From Corynebacterium choanae (GTDB lineage: Bacteria > Actinomycetota > Actinomycetes > Mycobacteriales > Mycobacteriaceae): a stretch of DNA of 64,000 nt. The DNA is taken from contig NZ_CP033896.1 of NCBI RefSeq assembly GCF_003813965.1, positions 496,001-560,000 on the forward strand. Direction: 5' to 3'. This document shows positions 37,066-46,759 of this stretch, piece by piece. The first letter of the stretch is position 1. Each line of letters begins with the position of its first letter. The notes under the pieces are model-generated. The model did no database searches, had not been told where the DNA came from, and saw only the letters and a program-made list of their open reading frames with translations. Made by a program: the position numbers and the translations under genes.

Positions 37066-40000
37066 TTACAACTGCCGACGACGACTGCGGGCGAGAAGAA
37101 CCAAACCAGCAAGGAGGAGTGCCAGGCTGCCGAGTGCGAGCCCGGTCACGTCAGCACCGGTGACTGCCAACACTGGAGTCTTGGCTGCCTCAGGATGCGG
37201 ATTTTCCGCAGGAACTGGTGCTGGTGTCGGAGCAGGAACCACAGCTGGTAACTGGGTTGCAGGAACCAGCGGCGGTACCGATGAACCGTTAGAGCTCAAA
37301 CCAGGAAGCAGTGGGATAATCGCAATCGGAATCAGTGGCACGAGCCACGGAATGATTGAGGAACCCCCAGTGTTGCTGCTGCCTGGCGTTTCTTTACCAG
37401 GCTTATCCTTGGTGTTCTCTCCGTCGTCCGTATTTGGAGTGGTCGGAGTGGTAGGCGAAGGCTCTGGCTCCGTTGGCTCCGCCGGCTTCGTCGGTTCCGT
37501 CGGATCGGTTGGCTCCGTCGGCTCCGTCGGTTCCGTTGGCGTAGTCGGTTCCGTCGGGTTTGTAGGCTCGGTCGGCTCTGTCGGCTCCGTTGGCTCTGTC
37601 GGCTCCGTTGGCTCCGTAGGCTCCGTCGGTTCCGTAGGCTTCGTCGGTTCCGTAGGCTCCGTAGGCTTCGTCGGTTCCGTAGGCTCCGTCGGTTCCGGTG
37701 TGACGGTCGAATCGTACACGGCTTCAACCATGGCTACTGCTGGCCGGATCGTCGACAAAGGAGTGCCGTCTTCGGAGGTCGCACGGGATGCGATGCGGTT
37801 CACCGCATAATGTCCCTCGCCAGTGATCGCCTTGCCATCGACCGTGGTCGTAGGCATCGCCATTGGAACTGGAATGTCGAAGTTACCGGTGAATGTCGGA
37901 TCAAAGGCGATCCGCAGATACTTCACGTCTGCGAAGTCCTCGACTTGATCTTCGGTCACCCAGTCGTTGTTGCTATTGAATTCCGTGCAGCCGGAGTTCG
38001 CCGGGTACTCCGTTGCCTCGTTGCCCATCTCTGGGCGGCAAGGGTTCATGTCAGTGGAGTAGTAGATCGTGCCCGGAATCTTGCCTGACACCCACCGGTT
38101 TTGCTGCTTGTCAAAGTAGCGGGTCTCTGGAAGGTCAAGTTTGCCCTTCAGGGTTGGCACCAGATCAGGCGCACTGTCGCGTCCCGTCGTTTTTGCTTGA
38201 TCAACTGACTCTGCATTGAGTGCTACCCAGTCGGCGGCAGGAAGTGCGTCGTAGAGCACATAATCCTTGACCGGAATGGAACCATTGACCGCCACATTCA
38301 GGGTGAAGGTGACATCTTTGGAAGCAAACGAGGTCGGTTCCCTGTTCCCATCGGTGGGGAACTTCTGCGTCGGTTCCGTGATGTTCTTTTTTTCGTCCTT
38401 GTCACCGGTAGCGAACTTGTTGACATTTGCGCTGGAGTAGCGATCAACAAACAAATCCACACCTGCACGGTAGTAGCGTTTCTCCGTGTCGCAGGAAACA
38501 AGCGCATCATCACAGGTGAGCTCATTTGACAGCTGCAAGTAGGTATCAGGTTTGTCGACGATGACGGTCTGCGGGTCAGCCGCGGTGATAAACATGCTCA
38601 GCTGTGAAAGCGGATCGCTTAACGATTCCTGTTTGTAGTTCCCAGCAATCGCACCGACAGTCTTCAGCGGTACATTGAGGCGGCAATTGAAATTTTCCAC
38701 CACATTGCCGCGCATCACCATGTTCGACGGCACAGTAAGCGTCCACAGTTCACCACCATTTGGGGTGGTGGTGTCGAGTTTGGTGAAGGTGACTTCCCGC
38801 GGATCATAGGCGACATTCGACGGGAAATCCTGGTCGACATTGCCTTGCGCCTCGATGCACTGTGCTGCGGTAGCTACCGGCAGCACAGATTTGCCTTCAC
38901 TATCGACATCGAAGGTAAATCCTGGAGGAACCGCAGCAACGATAAACGGCGAGTAGATGTCTTCTGGTGAATCTGAGAGGTTCACCGGTCGCACCGATAC
39001 CTTGGCGGGTGCAGGTTCTTGGCCGTTGACTGCACCGAAGCGGTTATCGGTGATCTCCAGCCGCAGCTCTGGGGCGTTCACCGACTGGCGCACCTGAATA
39101 TAGGCTGTCGTCTCCAAGGTGTTGGGTTGTCCAGTGCTGTCTGGGAAGGTAGCCGACAAGTCATTGAAAACTTGAACGGTTTCCCGGCTGGCACCACTGG
39201 CGTCTGCCGCAAACACTTCAGCAGGCAGGTGCGGAACACCTTCCATACGGAAGCGGAAGCCTGCATTTTGTTGCAGCTCGTCCATGTGGACTTCGATCTT
39301 CACTGGTTTGATACCGTTTGGTACCGCAAGCTCACGGTTTTGGGTGGTGACTTCCTCTTCGAGACTGACCGTCTGAGAAGAACCATCGGCAGCCGTAAAA
39401 GTAATCCGTGCGGCAGGATGTGCTCGGGTGATTTCCCCATTGACTTCCATCGTTACTGCGTCGAACACAAGCACGGTTGGCTCGAAGAACACTTTGTTGT
39501 TGTCAAAGGAAGCACCTTGCTCGCATTCTTGCGACTTGTAGGCCGTTGTATCGGTCCATTCGAGGCAGTATTGCGGACGTAGTTCGTCGACAATATCAAC
39601 CGGGCCGGTGGCGGCAGGACGCAGGCCGACAGTGTAGAGGCCAGAACCATTATTCGGGCTTGGCGATTTGCCCTCTTGCTCTCCCCAGCCATTTTTCCTC
39701 ACATAGCCGTTCAATTTGTCGCTTGCCAGCACGTCAGAGGTCGCAGGTTTGCCAAGGCCTTCCGTGTCCGCCGGTACTGGGGTGGTTCCGTCAAGCTGGG
39801 TGACGCCATCGGCCCATTGCAAGGTGTTGACATAAGACTTCGCATCACCTGCTGGCTTGCCTACTACCTTGGCGATATAGCGCACGCGGAAGCGTTCATT
39901 GCCGCGCATCGACAGCACCTGGTCGACGTTAGTATCCACATCGATGCGGATCTCATTGTTGGCTTTGTCGAAGGAGATATATCGGGAGTTCAGGATCGCT

Positions 40001-40764
40001 TCCTCGTCCCGGTCAAAGACTGCCTTCGGGTTGGTCACTCGGCGGGTTGCCGGATCGACGTTCACTTCACCACGGTCAGTGTTGAGGAAACGAACAAATT
40101 CGAGCCCTTCCGGCAGTTTGTCGGTGAGGGTACCGATTACACCTGTCGTCCCGGAACGACGGTAGGTGAGATCGTAGAAAATATAGCTACCAATGGTGGC
40201 CTGGTACTCGCTGTTGCTTTTGGCCAGGACATTGTCGAGCTTGCCGGTGATCGTTGAGGTTGCCTCGGAGGACTGTTTTTGATCTTTGTAAGCAGCCGAC
40301 CACAGTATCGGACGGGTGCCGGGGAAGGACGGGTTATCGTTCACCGGCCACGTCAGAGTCATGACGTTGTGGTTGATGAGCTTGGTAAAGGTAATCGTCG
40401 GATTAGCGCTTTGCGGATCTTTGATGGTGGCTTCCGCCTCAGATGCGACAGAAAGTTCCGCATCAGGGGCGATGTTATCGGGACGCTGCACCTGCACGGT
40501 TACTGGATCGTCACAGGAACCTTGCGTACAGGTGATGGTGAGCTCGGACTGGACGACGGTGCCGGTACCGGTTTCGCCGGTGGCATCCGACAGTGTGACT
40601 GTGGCTTCACCCAAGTTCACTGAGTGGGTGTCTGCAGCATAACTGCGGGGCACGCCAGCCTGCTGTTGAGCTGCGGTAAACAGCACCACTGCCATCACCG
40701 CTGCCCCAGCGCGTCGCATGATGCGTGATCTGTGCCGCGACACAGAAGAAGTGTTGTGGAACAT
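37066..40764 (-). CDS. Large sortase-anchored surface protein with Glu-Pro-Thr repeats (1232 aa)
   Basis: Exported cell-wall protein. An Arg-rich long signal peptide has the core AGAAVMAVVLFTAA and probable cleavage after SYA (about residue 43). A large ectodomain of about 970 residues follows; it resembles isopeptide/collagen-binding-like beta domains of Gram-positive surface proteins in composition, but I cannot name a family. Residues about 1021-1098 are tandem EPT units (EPTEPTKPTEPT type), a Pro-rich wall-spanning stalk. Near the C-terminus are a hydrophobic Pro-rich stretch (IIPWLVPLIPIAIIPLL), the sortase signal LAVTG (1199-1203), a membrane span and the tail RSRRR. LAxTG is a usual corynebacterial sortase variant. 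ATG at 40764 has AAGGA five bases upstream. Possible roles are adhesion or biofilm; no sortase gene lies nearby. The repeat number probably varies between strains. Confidence 0.88.
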   Translation of the reverse strand: MFHNTSSVSRHRSRIMRRAGAAVMAVVLFTAAQQQAGVPRSYAADTHSVNLGEATVTLSDATGETGTGTVVQSELTITCTQGSCDDPVTVQVQRPDNIAPDAELSVASEAEATIKDPQSANPTITFTKLINHNVMTLTWPVNDNPSFPGTRPILWSAAYKDQKQSSEATSTITGKLDNVLAKSNSEYQATIGSYIFYDLTYRRSGTTGVIGTLTDKLPEGLEFVRFLNTDRGEVNVDPATRRVTNPKAVFDRDEEAILNSRYISFDKANNEIRIDVDTNVDQVLSMRGNERFRVRYIAKVVGKPAGDAKSYVNTLQWADGVTQLDGTTPVPADTEGLGKPATSDVLASDKLNGYVRKNGWGEQEGKSPSPNNGSGLYTVGLRPAATGPVDIVDELRPQYCLEWTDTTAYKSQECEQGASFDNNKVFFEPTVLVFDAVTMEVNGEITRAHPAARITFTAADGSSQTVSLEEEVTTQNRELAVPNGIKPVKIEVHMDELQQNAGFRFRMEGVPHLPAEVFAADASGASRETVQVFNDLSATFPDSTGQPNTLETTAYIQVRQSVNAPELRLEITDNRFGAVNGQEPAPAKVSVRPVNLSDSPEDIYSPFIVAAVPPGFTFDVDSEGKSVLPVATAAQCIEAQGNVDQDFPSNVAYDPREVTFTKLDTTTPNGGELWTLTVPSNMVMRGNVVENFNCRLNVPLKTVGAIAGNYKQESLSDPLSQLSMFITAADPQTVIVDKPDTYLQLSNELTCDDALVSCDTEKRYYRAGVDLFVDRYSSANVNKFATGDKDEKKNITEPTQKFPTDGNREPTSFASKDVTFTLNVAVNGSIPVKDYVLYDALPAADWVALNAESVDQAKTTGRDSAPDLVPTLKGKLDLPETRYFDKQQNRWVSGKIPGTIYYSTDMNPCRPEMGNEATEYPANSGCTEFNSNNDWVTEDQVEDFADVKYLRIAFDPTFTGNFDIPVPMAMPTTTVDGKAITGEGHYAVNRIASRATSEDGTPLSTIRPAVAMVEAVYDSTVTPEPTEPTEPTKPTEPTEPTKPTEPTEPTEPTEPTEPTEPTEPTEPTNPTEPTTPTEPTEPTEPTDPTEPTKPAEPTEPEPSPTTPTTPNTDDGENTKDKPGKETPGSSNTGGSSIIPWLVPLIPIAIIPLLPGLSSNGSSVPPLVPATQLPAVVPAPTPAPVPAENPHPEAAKTPVLAVTGADVTGLALGSLALLLAGLVLLARSRRRQL

Positions 40765-41597
40765 CTACATCCTTCACGGAATCGTTAGGTTGTTCTTCGG
40801 TTGGGAGCTTGGGCGCAGGGTTGTTGCTGTGGGCAAGGATCATGCTCCGGCCTGGCGCACTTCACTTGCGGACAACCTTGCGCTATCCACCTGGCAATAT
40901 ACAGATGATTGGTGAGTGGAACCAACGATTAATTTGCCCGATATGCTGGAAAAACGGTTCCTCGCCACTGTGGTGATGGAGAAAACTAAAGGGTGATCGG
41001 TAATTTGATGCTCTTTCGTTGTTATTCACTGTGAGGTACCAAACGGGGGTAAAAAACGTTGTTTGTGACTGTGGTGGGTGGCTGTGCAGGGTGGCGAAAG
41101 AGTGAAAATCGCCACAATGGTTACGTCGGCGGCTGTTGCTGGCCTGAGAGTGGGCTGAGGTGTCTCTGGCGGGTTGCACGAGGTGCCATACAGGTAGTGA
41201 GGCAAGTCAAGCAGGGGGTTGGAGCCGGTGCAGAAGCGAGAATGATCTACCCCGCGATGGGCAAAGTAAATGAGTGAGAACGATCGCTAGAACGAGGTTT
41301 GTGCCCGAACAGGTGAATCTTTTCTGCGCTGGGGTGGTGGGGTGATGGGGAGCCTCGCGTGCAATACTCCGACATTCGTGCTTTAGCTCGGGGAGGCAAC
41401 CTTCAGCGTCGGGCGGGGAAGCGCACAGTGCGACATGAAGCGGCAGCGATGTGCGTTGCCTGCCGCATATCTGCGCGACGAATGTTCGTGAAAAATAGTC
41501 TCTGAACAGCTGTTTAGGATGATTGCGTAGGGCGTGTTACTGTGTATATCGCTAGCAAGGCGGAAACGCTTTGTGGCGACAATGGAATGTTCCATAT
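40765..41597. other. Intergenic upstream of the surface-protein gene
   Basis: About 830 bases without a supported gene. It includes the predicted surface-protein promoter at 40896-40925. Confidence 0.5.
40896..40925 (-). promoter_or_regulatory. Predicted promoter of the surface-protein gene
   Basis: On the minus strand TTGGTT (40925-40920) and TATATT (40901-40896) are 18 bases apart. Transcription would start about 125 bases before the ATG at 40764. Confidence 0.45.
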
Positions 41598-41671
41598 GGC
41601 CCTGTGGCGCAGTTGGTTAGCGCGCCGCCCTGTCACGGCGGAGGTCGCGGGTTCGAGTCCCGTCAGGGTCG
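41598..41671 (+). tRNA. tRNA-Asp (anticodon GTC), copy 1
   Basis: Acceptor GGCCCTG/CAGGGTC, anticodon stem CCGCC/GGCGG with loop CTGTCAC, T arm CGGGTTCGAGTCCCG, discriminator G. CCA follows directly in the DNA (41672-41674). Confidence 0.98.
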
Positions 41672-41687
41672 CCATAACATTCATAGC

Positions 41688-41727
41688 AACGATCCGGAGT
41701 GTAGTGAAAGCTACGCTCCGGATCGTT
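41688..41727 (+). terminator. Hairpin after tRNA-Asp copy 1
   Basis: Perfect 12-bp stem AACGATCCGGAG with CTCCGGATCGTT, extended inward by GTAG/CTAC. Only a short T-run. Confidence 0.7.
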
Positions 41728-41990
41728 TGCATTGGGCGCGTAATGTGCTGTTGCGGTAGTAGCAGGGGTGCAATTCGGCAAGGTTGGCAAATAACATCTT
41801 TGGTGGCCTTGTTGTGGGCGCAGTGTTTCTTGGTGGTAGTTGCCGATTTTATTGCTCGTTGCGGCAGCTGAAATGGCTGTAAATAGGGCGCTGGGCAGGG
41901 TATTTGTTGCTTGCATCGATGTTGTGTAAGCTTTCTTTTCGTTGCACGGCAAGATGCCTTGCTGTGTAATGCAAGATAAGTAAATTATCT
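41728..41990. other. Spacer between the two tRNA-Asp genes
   Basis: About 260 bases, A+T-richer toward copy 2; no gene seen. Confidence 0.4.
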
Positions 41991-42064
41991 GGCCCTGTGG
42001 CGCAGTTGGTTAGCGCGCCGCCCTGTCACGGCGGAGGTCGCGGGTTCGAGTCCCGTCAGGGTCG
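41991..42064 (+). tRNA. tRNA-Asp (anticodon GTC), copy 2
   Basis: Identical over all 74 bases to copy 1. Here CCA is not encoded (CAG follows). tRNA-Phe starts 20 bases later, so the two are probably cotranscribed. Confidence 0.98.
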
Positions 42065-42084
42065 CAGAACAACACTGTTGTTCT

Positions 42085-42157
42085 GGCCAGATAGCTCAGT
42101 CGGTAGAGCGTCCGCCTGAAAAGTGGAAGGTCCCCAGTTCGATCCTGGGTCTGGCCA
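42085..42157 (+). tRNA. tRNA-Phe (anticodon GAA)
   Basis: Acceptor GGCCAGA/TCTGGCC, anticodon stem TCCGC/GTGGA with loop CTGAAAA, T arm CCAGTTCGATCCTGG, discriminator A. Confidence 0.98.
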
Positions 42158-42162
42158 CAATC

Positions 42163-42195
42163 ACCCGGTTTCATCGTTGATGGAACCGGGTTTTT
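42163..42195 (+). terminator. Terminator of the tRNA-Asp/tRNA-Phe unit
   Basis: 13-bp stem ACCCGGTTTCATC with GATGGAACCGGGT (one G-T type mismatch), loop GTT, followed by TTTTT. Confidence 0.9.
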
Positions 42196-42618
42196 GCTTG
42201 TCAGTCTCAGGTGGGCGAATGTGTGCAGTGTTCCTCAGTCAACAGCACATCTCTAGGAAAGCAAAGGGTGCCAATCCATTTTTTGCCTCGTTGTTGGCCG
42301 GGCAACCCCATCGAGCTTTTGCAATGCGTCCCGGCAGGGTGTTCGCGGGCGAACTGGCACAGATCATTAGCTGATCAACAATGCGCAGGGTTTGCGGGAT
42401 ACGAGCGCGGTAAGGGCTGGTGGTGCCGTTCCTGCACCCCCGCAGCGCCCCAAAGGAGAGCCCAGCAATTCGTGCAACAGCTACCTCATTGCGTAAACTC
42501 ATCCTTCTCTGTGAAGTTTATTTTCACTTTTTAGCAAATTCCTAAGTAGGGGCGGCAGACGCTTCCACTGGGGTGGCTGTTGAGTGAATTGTTGGTTTTA
42601 TCGAAAGACTCGTACCTT
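42196..42618. other. Intergenic before the CD225-type gene
   Basis: About 420 bases, no supported gene. Confidence 0.4.
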
Positions 42619-43041
42619 ATGACTACCCCTGAAGATCCGTCGAATAATAACGGGTTCCCACAGTTCCCACAGGGCGGCAACGGCGCCAACGGGATGAACA
42701 CTGGAGCAAATGCGTTCAACAATCCAAACGCCCAAGCATTCGGCGGTTACCCAAACCAGGGTTTTCCAGCAGTTCCACCGGTACCGAAGCCGGAGAACTA
42801 TCTTGTTTGGGCTATTTTGACGACGCTGTTTTGCTGTTTGCCGTTGGGGATCGTCAGCATCGTCTACTCCACCCGCGTGGATAGCGCTTGGAATGTTGGC
42901 AACTATCAGGAAGCGATGGACAACTCCCAGAAGGCAAAACAATTTGCCATCTACAGCGCTATTGGGGTTCTTGTCTTCCCCCTGCTCTATCTTGTCATTT
43001 TCCTGCTCGGTGGTTTAGCCTCTGTCGCCGGCTATTATTAG
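42619..43041 (+). CDS. CD225/dispanin-family membrane protein (140 aa)
   Basis: Small two-span membrane protein. The first 55 residues are Asn/Gly/Pro-rich and disordered. The CD225 domain follows: NYLVWAILTTLFCCLPLGIVSIVYSTRVDSAW...GNYQEAMDNSQKAKQF, ending in a second membrane span (YSAIGVLVFPLLYLVIFLL). The CC pair and the ASxA-like loop match the bacterial dispanin family, whose animal members are the interferon-induced membrane proteins; the bacterial role is unknown. ATG at 42619 is the natural start. A DUF2752 gene follows on the same strand, a pairing I believe is common in actinobacteria. Confidence 0.85.
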   Translation: MTTPEDPSNNNGFPQFPQGGNGANGMNTGANAFNNPNAQAFGGYPNQGFPAVPPVPKPENYLVWAILTTLFCCLPLGIVSIVYSTRVDSAWNVGNYQEAMDNSQKAKQFAIYSAIGVLVFPLLYLVIFLLGGLASVAGYY

Positions 43042-43277
43042 GCCACAACTTCGCTGTGCCGTGGAGTGAAGGGCAGTGTAGTACACCCGCTGTATTAGCT
43101 GCCTGAAGATGCAGGTGTCCCCTCTGGGGATCGCTGCACGCTACCGTGAACCGGGTGCGGGAACCGGGAATTACACCGTTGCACCTGCTGTTGATGATGC
43201 TCTAATACCATTGATGGTTCTCGTCGCACACCGGGTTGCACAGAACACTGCATCGTTGTGCTACAAGGACGTGCATT

Positions 43278-43766
43278 ATGACTCACCAACTACCTGTGCC
43301 GGCGCCACATCAGCGACCAGTGTCGGCGAAGCAAGGACAAGCGTGCACACCTGCTAGTTCGCGGAGGCTTCGACAGTTGTGGAAGCCGATCATTGTCGGG
43401 GCTGCGGCAGGAAGTGCCCTGTTCGTGGTGAACGCTGCCGACCCGACCACCCCTGGCGGGATCATCCCAGTGTGCCCTTCCAAGTTCGTGTTTGGTCTGT
43501 GCTGTCCTGGTTGTGGTGCTTGCCGCATGCTGTACAGCCTCATGCACGGGGATCTGCTGGCAGCTGCTGCCTATAACGCGGTGGCATTGGTCGCCCTCGG
43601 GTTGTTGTTGTGGGCGTATCTGGCGTGGATTGTGCGCCTGTGTGGGGGACGGATCCCTACCTGGGAAAACGGGCGCTACACAGCGAACGTGACGTTGGTG
43701 GTAGTCATCTTGTGGCTAGTGATAAGGAATCTTCCCTTTGCGCCGTTTACAGCACTGTGGGTGTAG
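43278..43766 (+). CDS. DUF2752 family membrane protein (162 aa)
   Basis: Membrane protein of unknown role. The DUF2752 signature is clear: CPSKFVFGLCCPGCGACRML, followed by LMHGDLLAAAAYNAVALVAL. At least three hydrophobic segments are present, the first being PIIVGAAAGSALFVVNAA. The Cys-rich CPGCG motif could bind metal or form disulfides; unproven. ATG at 43278 has AAGGA at suitable distance. Confidence 0.85.
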   Translation: MTHQLPVPAPHQRPVSAKQGQACTPASSRRLRQLWKPIIVGAAAGSALFVVNAADPTTPGGIIPVCPSKFVFGLCCPGCGACRMLYSLMHGDLLAAAAYNAVALVALGLLLWAYLAWIVRLCGGRIPTWENGRYTANVTLVVVILWLVIRNLPFAPFTALWV

Positions 43767-44214
43767 TTCTCCCGCCCTGCGGGTGCGATCAGGGTTGGCT
43801 TGTACCGCGGGTGCGTTGCACGCGACCCGGCCACGGTGCGCATGTCTGAGTTGCCGATAGGCGGCTGTCCGCAACAGGTCTGATACGCGAACATTGTTTA
43901 AGTGGGGGTGCGAAACCCCACGAGGTGCCGCACCGCAATGTGGGGAAAGCTGCCCCTTTATTGGGGTATTTGGGGTGTCTTGAACTTGGGAGATGTGAAA
44001 ACTTGCGCAACTTGCTCGCAGGCCATACACGGGGTTCGCTAGTCTTTCCCATGGAGTGAGACAGTCGTCGCTAGGCGGCGGGGTTGTCCGAACTCTTCGA
44101 ACGTATCTGTCGCGGATTCTTGGCTGCCAGCTTCATGTTTTAGAGGCACCAAGGTGGGGCGATGGGGCGAGCTATATCAGTGTTAGTTCTATTCACCTTT
44201 TGAGGAGTCACATC
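43767..44214. other. Intergenic before the GNAT gene
   Basis: About 450 bases; no gene seen. Confidence 0.4.
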
Positions 44215-44508
44215 ATGGCTGATAGCAACATCACGGTGAGCTTTGACGAGCAGCAGCATCGGTATTATCTTTCCGTCGACGACAAGGCCGCGGCCTATGT
44301 GCAATTCGTGGCGGAAGATGGGGTGTGGGACCTGCAACACACCGTCGTGGATCCGTCCTTCCGCGGGCAAGGTCTGTCCAAGCAGCTGATTGCGGCGGTG
44401 CTTGAGGAGGCTCGGGCAAAGTCGGTGAAGGTGAAGCCAACATGTTCCGCGGTGGCCGGGTTCATTGAGAAGAATGAGCAGTACGCTGACCTCGTCGCAG
44501 CAGAGTAA
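44215..44508 (+). CDS. Small GNAT-type N-acetyltransferase (97 aa)
   Basis: Short YjdJ-like (GCN5-related, N-acetyltransf_CG type) protein. AYVQFVAEDGVWDLQHTVVD is followed by the acetyl-CoA loop PSFRGQGLSKQLIAAVLEEA and CSAVAGFIEKNEQYADLV, which contains a conserved Cys-Ser pair. These minimal acetyltransferases use acetyl-CoA; substrates are mostly unknown. ATG at 44215 has GAGGAG eight bases before. It converges with cysE. In C. glutamicum a similar gene lies beside cysE (from memory). Confidence 0.9.
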   Translation: MADSNITVSFDEQQHRYYLSVDDKAAAYVQFVAEDGVWDLQHTVVDPSFRGQGLSKQLIAAVLEEARAKSVKVKPTCSAVAGFIEKNEQYADLVAAE

Positions 44509-44628
44509 TACATCACTACCTTGGTTTCCGCCCAGGACTCGGTATCGCCGCAGCTGGTGATCAAGAGCCCTGGGCGTTGGTGTTTCCTCGGGGGTTGAGG
44601 ATTGTGTTGCTTTTGCGGCAGGCAAGGT

Positions 44629-45231
44629 CTAGCTGTACAGCCCGTCACTAGCAGGCTTATTCCGGTGAATATAGAAGTCCGGGTCGACGAGTTTCTTGCA
44701 CTCTTCCGTTTTGCGTGGCCGATTCACCGCGGGAATCCCTACCGCAATATGGTTTGGTGGCACATCTTTCGTTACCACCGCATTCGCCCCGATCGCAGAA
44801 CCGCAGCCAATCGTGATAGGGCCTAACACTTTGGCACCTGCCCCAACGGTGACGTTGTCTTCCAAAGTGGGGTGGCGTTTGGTTTGGGTGAGCACCTGAC
44901 CACCCAATGTCACCCCGTGGTAGAGCATCACCCCGTCGCCGATCTCAGCGGTTTCCCCGATGACCACACCCATGCCATGATCGATAAAGAAGCGACGGCC
45001 AATTGTTGCCCCGGGATGGATTTCAATTCCGGTGAGGAACCGAGTTGCTTGCGCCAATATGCGGGCAGGTCCTTTCATGCCGCGCACCCAGAGCCAGTGC
45101 GCAACCCGATGCGACCAAATCGCATGCAGCCCGGAATATACGATGGCGTTTTCCATATCGCCGCGGGCAGCCGGATCGTGGGCGCGGGCGTTGACGAGAT
45201 CTTCCCGCATGGTCTGCAAAACTCGGAACAT
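44629..45231 (-). CDS. cysE: Serine O-acetyltransferase CysE (200 aa)
   Basis: Makes O-acetylserine from serine and acetyl-CoA, the carbon acceptor for sulfide. After a helical N-terminus come the left-handed hexapeptide repeats: [43 protein letters not shown], and [16 protein letters not shown]. The DHG and HGVTLGG segments hold the active-site His and Asp. It is the short EpsC-like type. ATG at 45231 is preferred; an in-frame TTG at 45249 is possible. It lies downstream of cysK on the same strand, 382 bases away. Confidence 0.95.
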   Translation of the reverse strand: MFRVLQTMREDLVNARAHDPAARGDMENAIVYSGLHAIWSHRVAHWLWVRGMKGPARILAQATRFLTGIEIHPGATIGRRFFIDHGMGVVIGETAEIGDGVMLYHGVTLGGQVLTQTKRHPTLEDNVTVGAGAKVLGPITIGCGSAIGANAVVTKDVPPNHIAVGIPAVNRPRKTEECKKLVDPDFYIHRNKPASDGLYS

Positions 45232-45249
45232 ACTTTCAAACAGTACCAA

Positions 45250-45613
45250 CGGCTGCGGCTGCAGGAGCTATTGGGCGGTCTTGCCGGGGAGCAAGGTGAA
45301 AGCTATGGGACTGCAATGGTCGACCATTTGCGGCATAAGTCGGTGCGGAGTAAACCAGCACAACGCCGACGTGCGGCCACCTTGTCGCAGGAAGATGGTG
45401 GGCGCCCGTCGGCGTCATGTTGGCAGTTTCGTCAGTGCCGGCGGAAAGCAGGCTTGCGCAAAACACTTGTTCACACCGTGTCTACTCGGCGTTGCCGCAG
45501 TCAGTGGGTAAAGCCTTGTGCCCACCGGGTCGCGGCGAGTTGTTGCTCTGTGCCTTCGCCGTTCGGCGTCGAAGTTGTTCGGCTACGCGTCTTCGTAGTG
45601 CTGAACCGGCCGT
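45250..45613. other. cysK-cysE intergenic
   Basis: About 360 bases, no gene seen. No clear second McbR-type site found. Confidence 0.4.
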
Positions 45614-46549
45614 CTAGTTGCGAATATCGTCGTAGAGCACTGTGGAAACATAGCGCTCACCATAGTCGCACACCACGGTGACGATGGTTTTGCCCCGATT
45701 TTCTTCCAGCTTCGCAAGCTCAAGGGCGGCGTGCACATTCGCGCCGGTAGAAATACCGCCGAGGATCGCCTCCGTGGAGCCGAGTTTCCTCGAGGTGGCA
45801 ATCGCATCTTCACTACTCACCGCAATAACGTCGGTCAACAGTGAGCGATCGAGATTTTCCGGCACAAAGTTGGCACCCAACCCTTGAATCTTGTGCGGAC
45901 CTGCTTTGCCGGTGGTCAACAGGGCAGATTCGGCCGGCTCCACTGCGTAAAGTGCAATATTTGGATTGTGTTCCTTTAAGAATTTGCCCGCCCCGGAGAT
46001 GGTGCCACCGGTGCCGACCCCGGCGACGAAAATATCGACTTTGCCGTCGGTGTCTTCCCAAATCTCAGGACCGGTGGTGGCGTAGTGAAATTTCGGATTT
46101 GCTTCATTGGCAAATTGGTTGGCCAATATTGCACCCGGACGCTGGGCGACGATCTCATTGGCTTTATCCACCGCGCCCTGCATTCCCGCTGAACCGGGGG
46201 TGAGGATAATCTCTGCCCCGTAGGCGCGCAGCATCACCCGGCGTTCTAAGGACATGGTCTCCGGCATAGTGAGCACCACATTGTAGCCGCGGGCGGTAGC
46301 GACCATGGTCAAAGCAATACCTGTGTTGCCGGAGGTGGCCTCCACAATAGTGCCGCCAGGTTTGAGATCGCCTGCTTGTTCGGCTGCATCAATAATCGCC
46401 AAACCGATGCGGTCTTTCACCGAGTGAGCCGGGTTGAAGGATTCCAGCTTCACCAGCACGTCAGCTGCAAGCCCTTCGGTAAGTTTATTAAGCCGAACTA
46501 GCGGGGTGCCGCCAATAGTTTCGGTGATGGACTGATAGATACGGGACAT
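45614..46549 (-). CDS. cysK: Cysteine synthase CysK (311 aa)
   Basis: PLP enzyme joining O-acetylserine and sulfide to cysteine. PLP lysine K45 in NPAHSVKDRIG, the substrate loop TSGNTG (72-77), the phosphate cup VGTGGTISG, and PHKIQGLGANFVPENLD are all canonical. ATG at 46549 with AAGGAG upstream. A perfect TAGAC-N6-GTCTA operator 195 bases before the start suggests repression by McbR, as for cysK in C. glutamicum. Confidence 0.97.
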   Translation of the reverse strand: MSRIYQSITETIGGTPLVRLNKLTEGLAADVLVKLESFNPAHSVKDRIGLAIIDAAEQAGDLKPGGTIVEATSGNTGIALTMVATARGYNVVLTMPETMSLERRVMLRAYGAEIILTPGSAGMQGAVDKANEIVAQRPGAILANQFANEANPKFHYATTGPEIWEDTDGKVDIFVAGVGTGGTISGAGKFLKEHNPNIALYAVEPAESALLTTGKAGPHKIQGLGANFVPENLDRSLLTDVIAVSSEDAIATSRKLGSTEAILGGISTGANVHAALELAKLEENRGKTIVTVVCDYGERYVSTVLYDDIRN

Positions 46550-46743
46550 GGCTACTCCTTTTTCATCGCAGCGCGCTGACTGGCAGCTGTAGTTTGCTGC
46601 TGATAGTCGTCGCGCACCAGCTGTGATGTATGCGTTTTCTTCATAGGACAGTTCGTGGTGTGCAGCGATTTATGCTTTGGGAATCGGATACCCGTCGTGC
46701 ACACTGCTGGCGCTAACGCTAGCACAGGATTTGAACCGTCTAG

Positions 46744-46759
46744 TAGACTGTGCTGTCTA
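46744..46759 (-). promoter_or_regulatory. McbR-type operator upstream of cysK
   Basis: TAGAC-TGTGCT-GTCTA is an exact match to the TAGAC-N6-GTCTA consensus known for McbR, the methionine/cysteine repressor of C. glutamicum. A TAGTAGAC/GTCTA overlap directly beside it (GTCTAGTAGAC) extends the palindromic character. Confidence 0.8.

Noticed and set aside
37031..37810. Plus-strand open frame rich in Gly-Ser-Val repeats
   Set aside because: It is the antisense of the Glu-Pro-Thr repeats of the surface protein and has no ribosome binding site or family.
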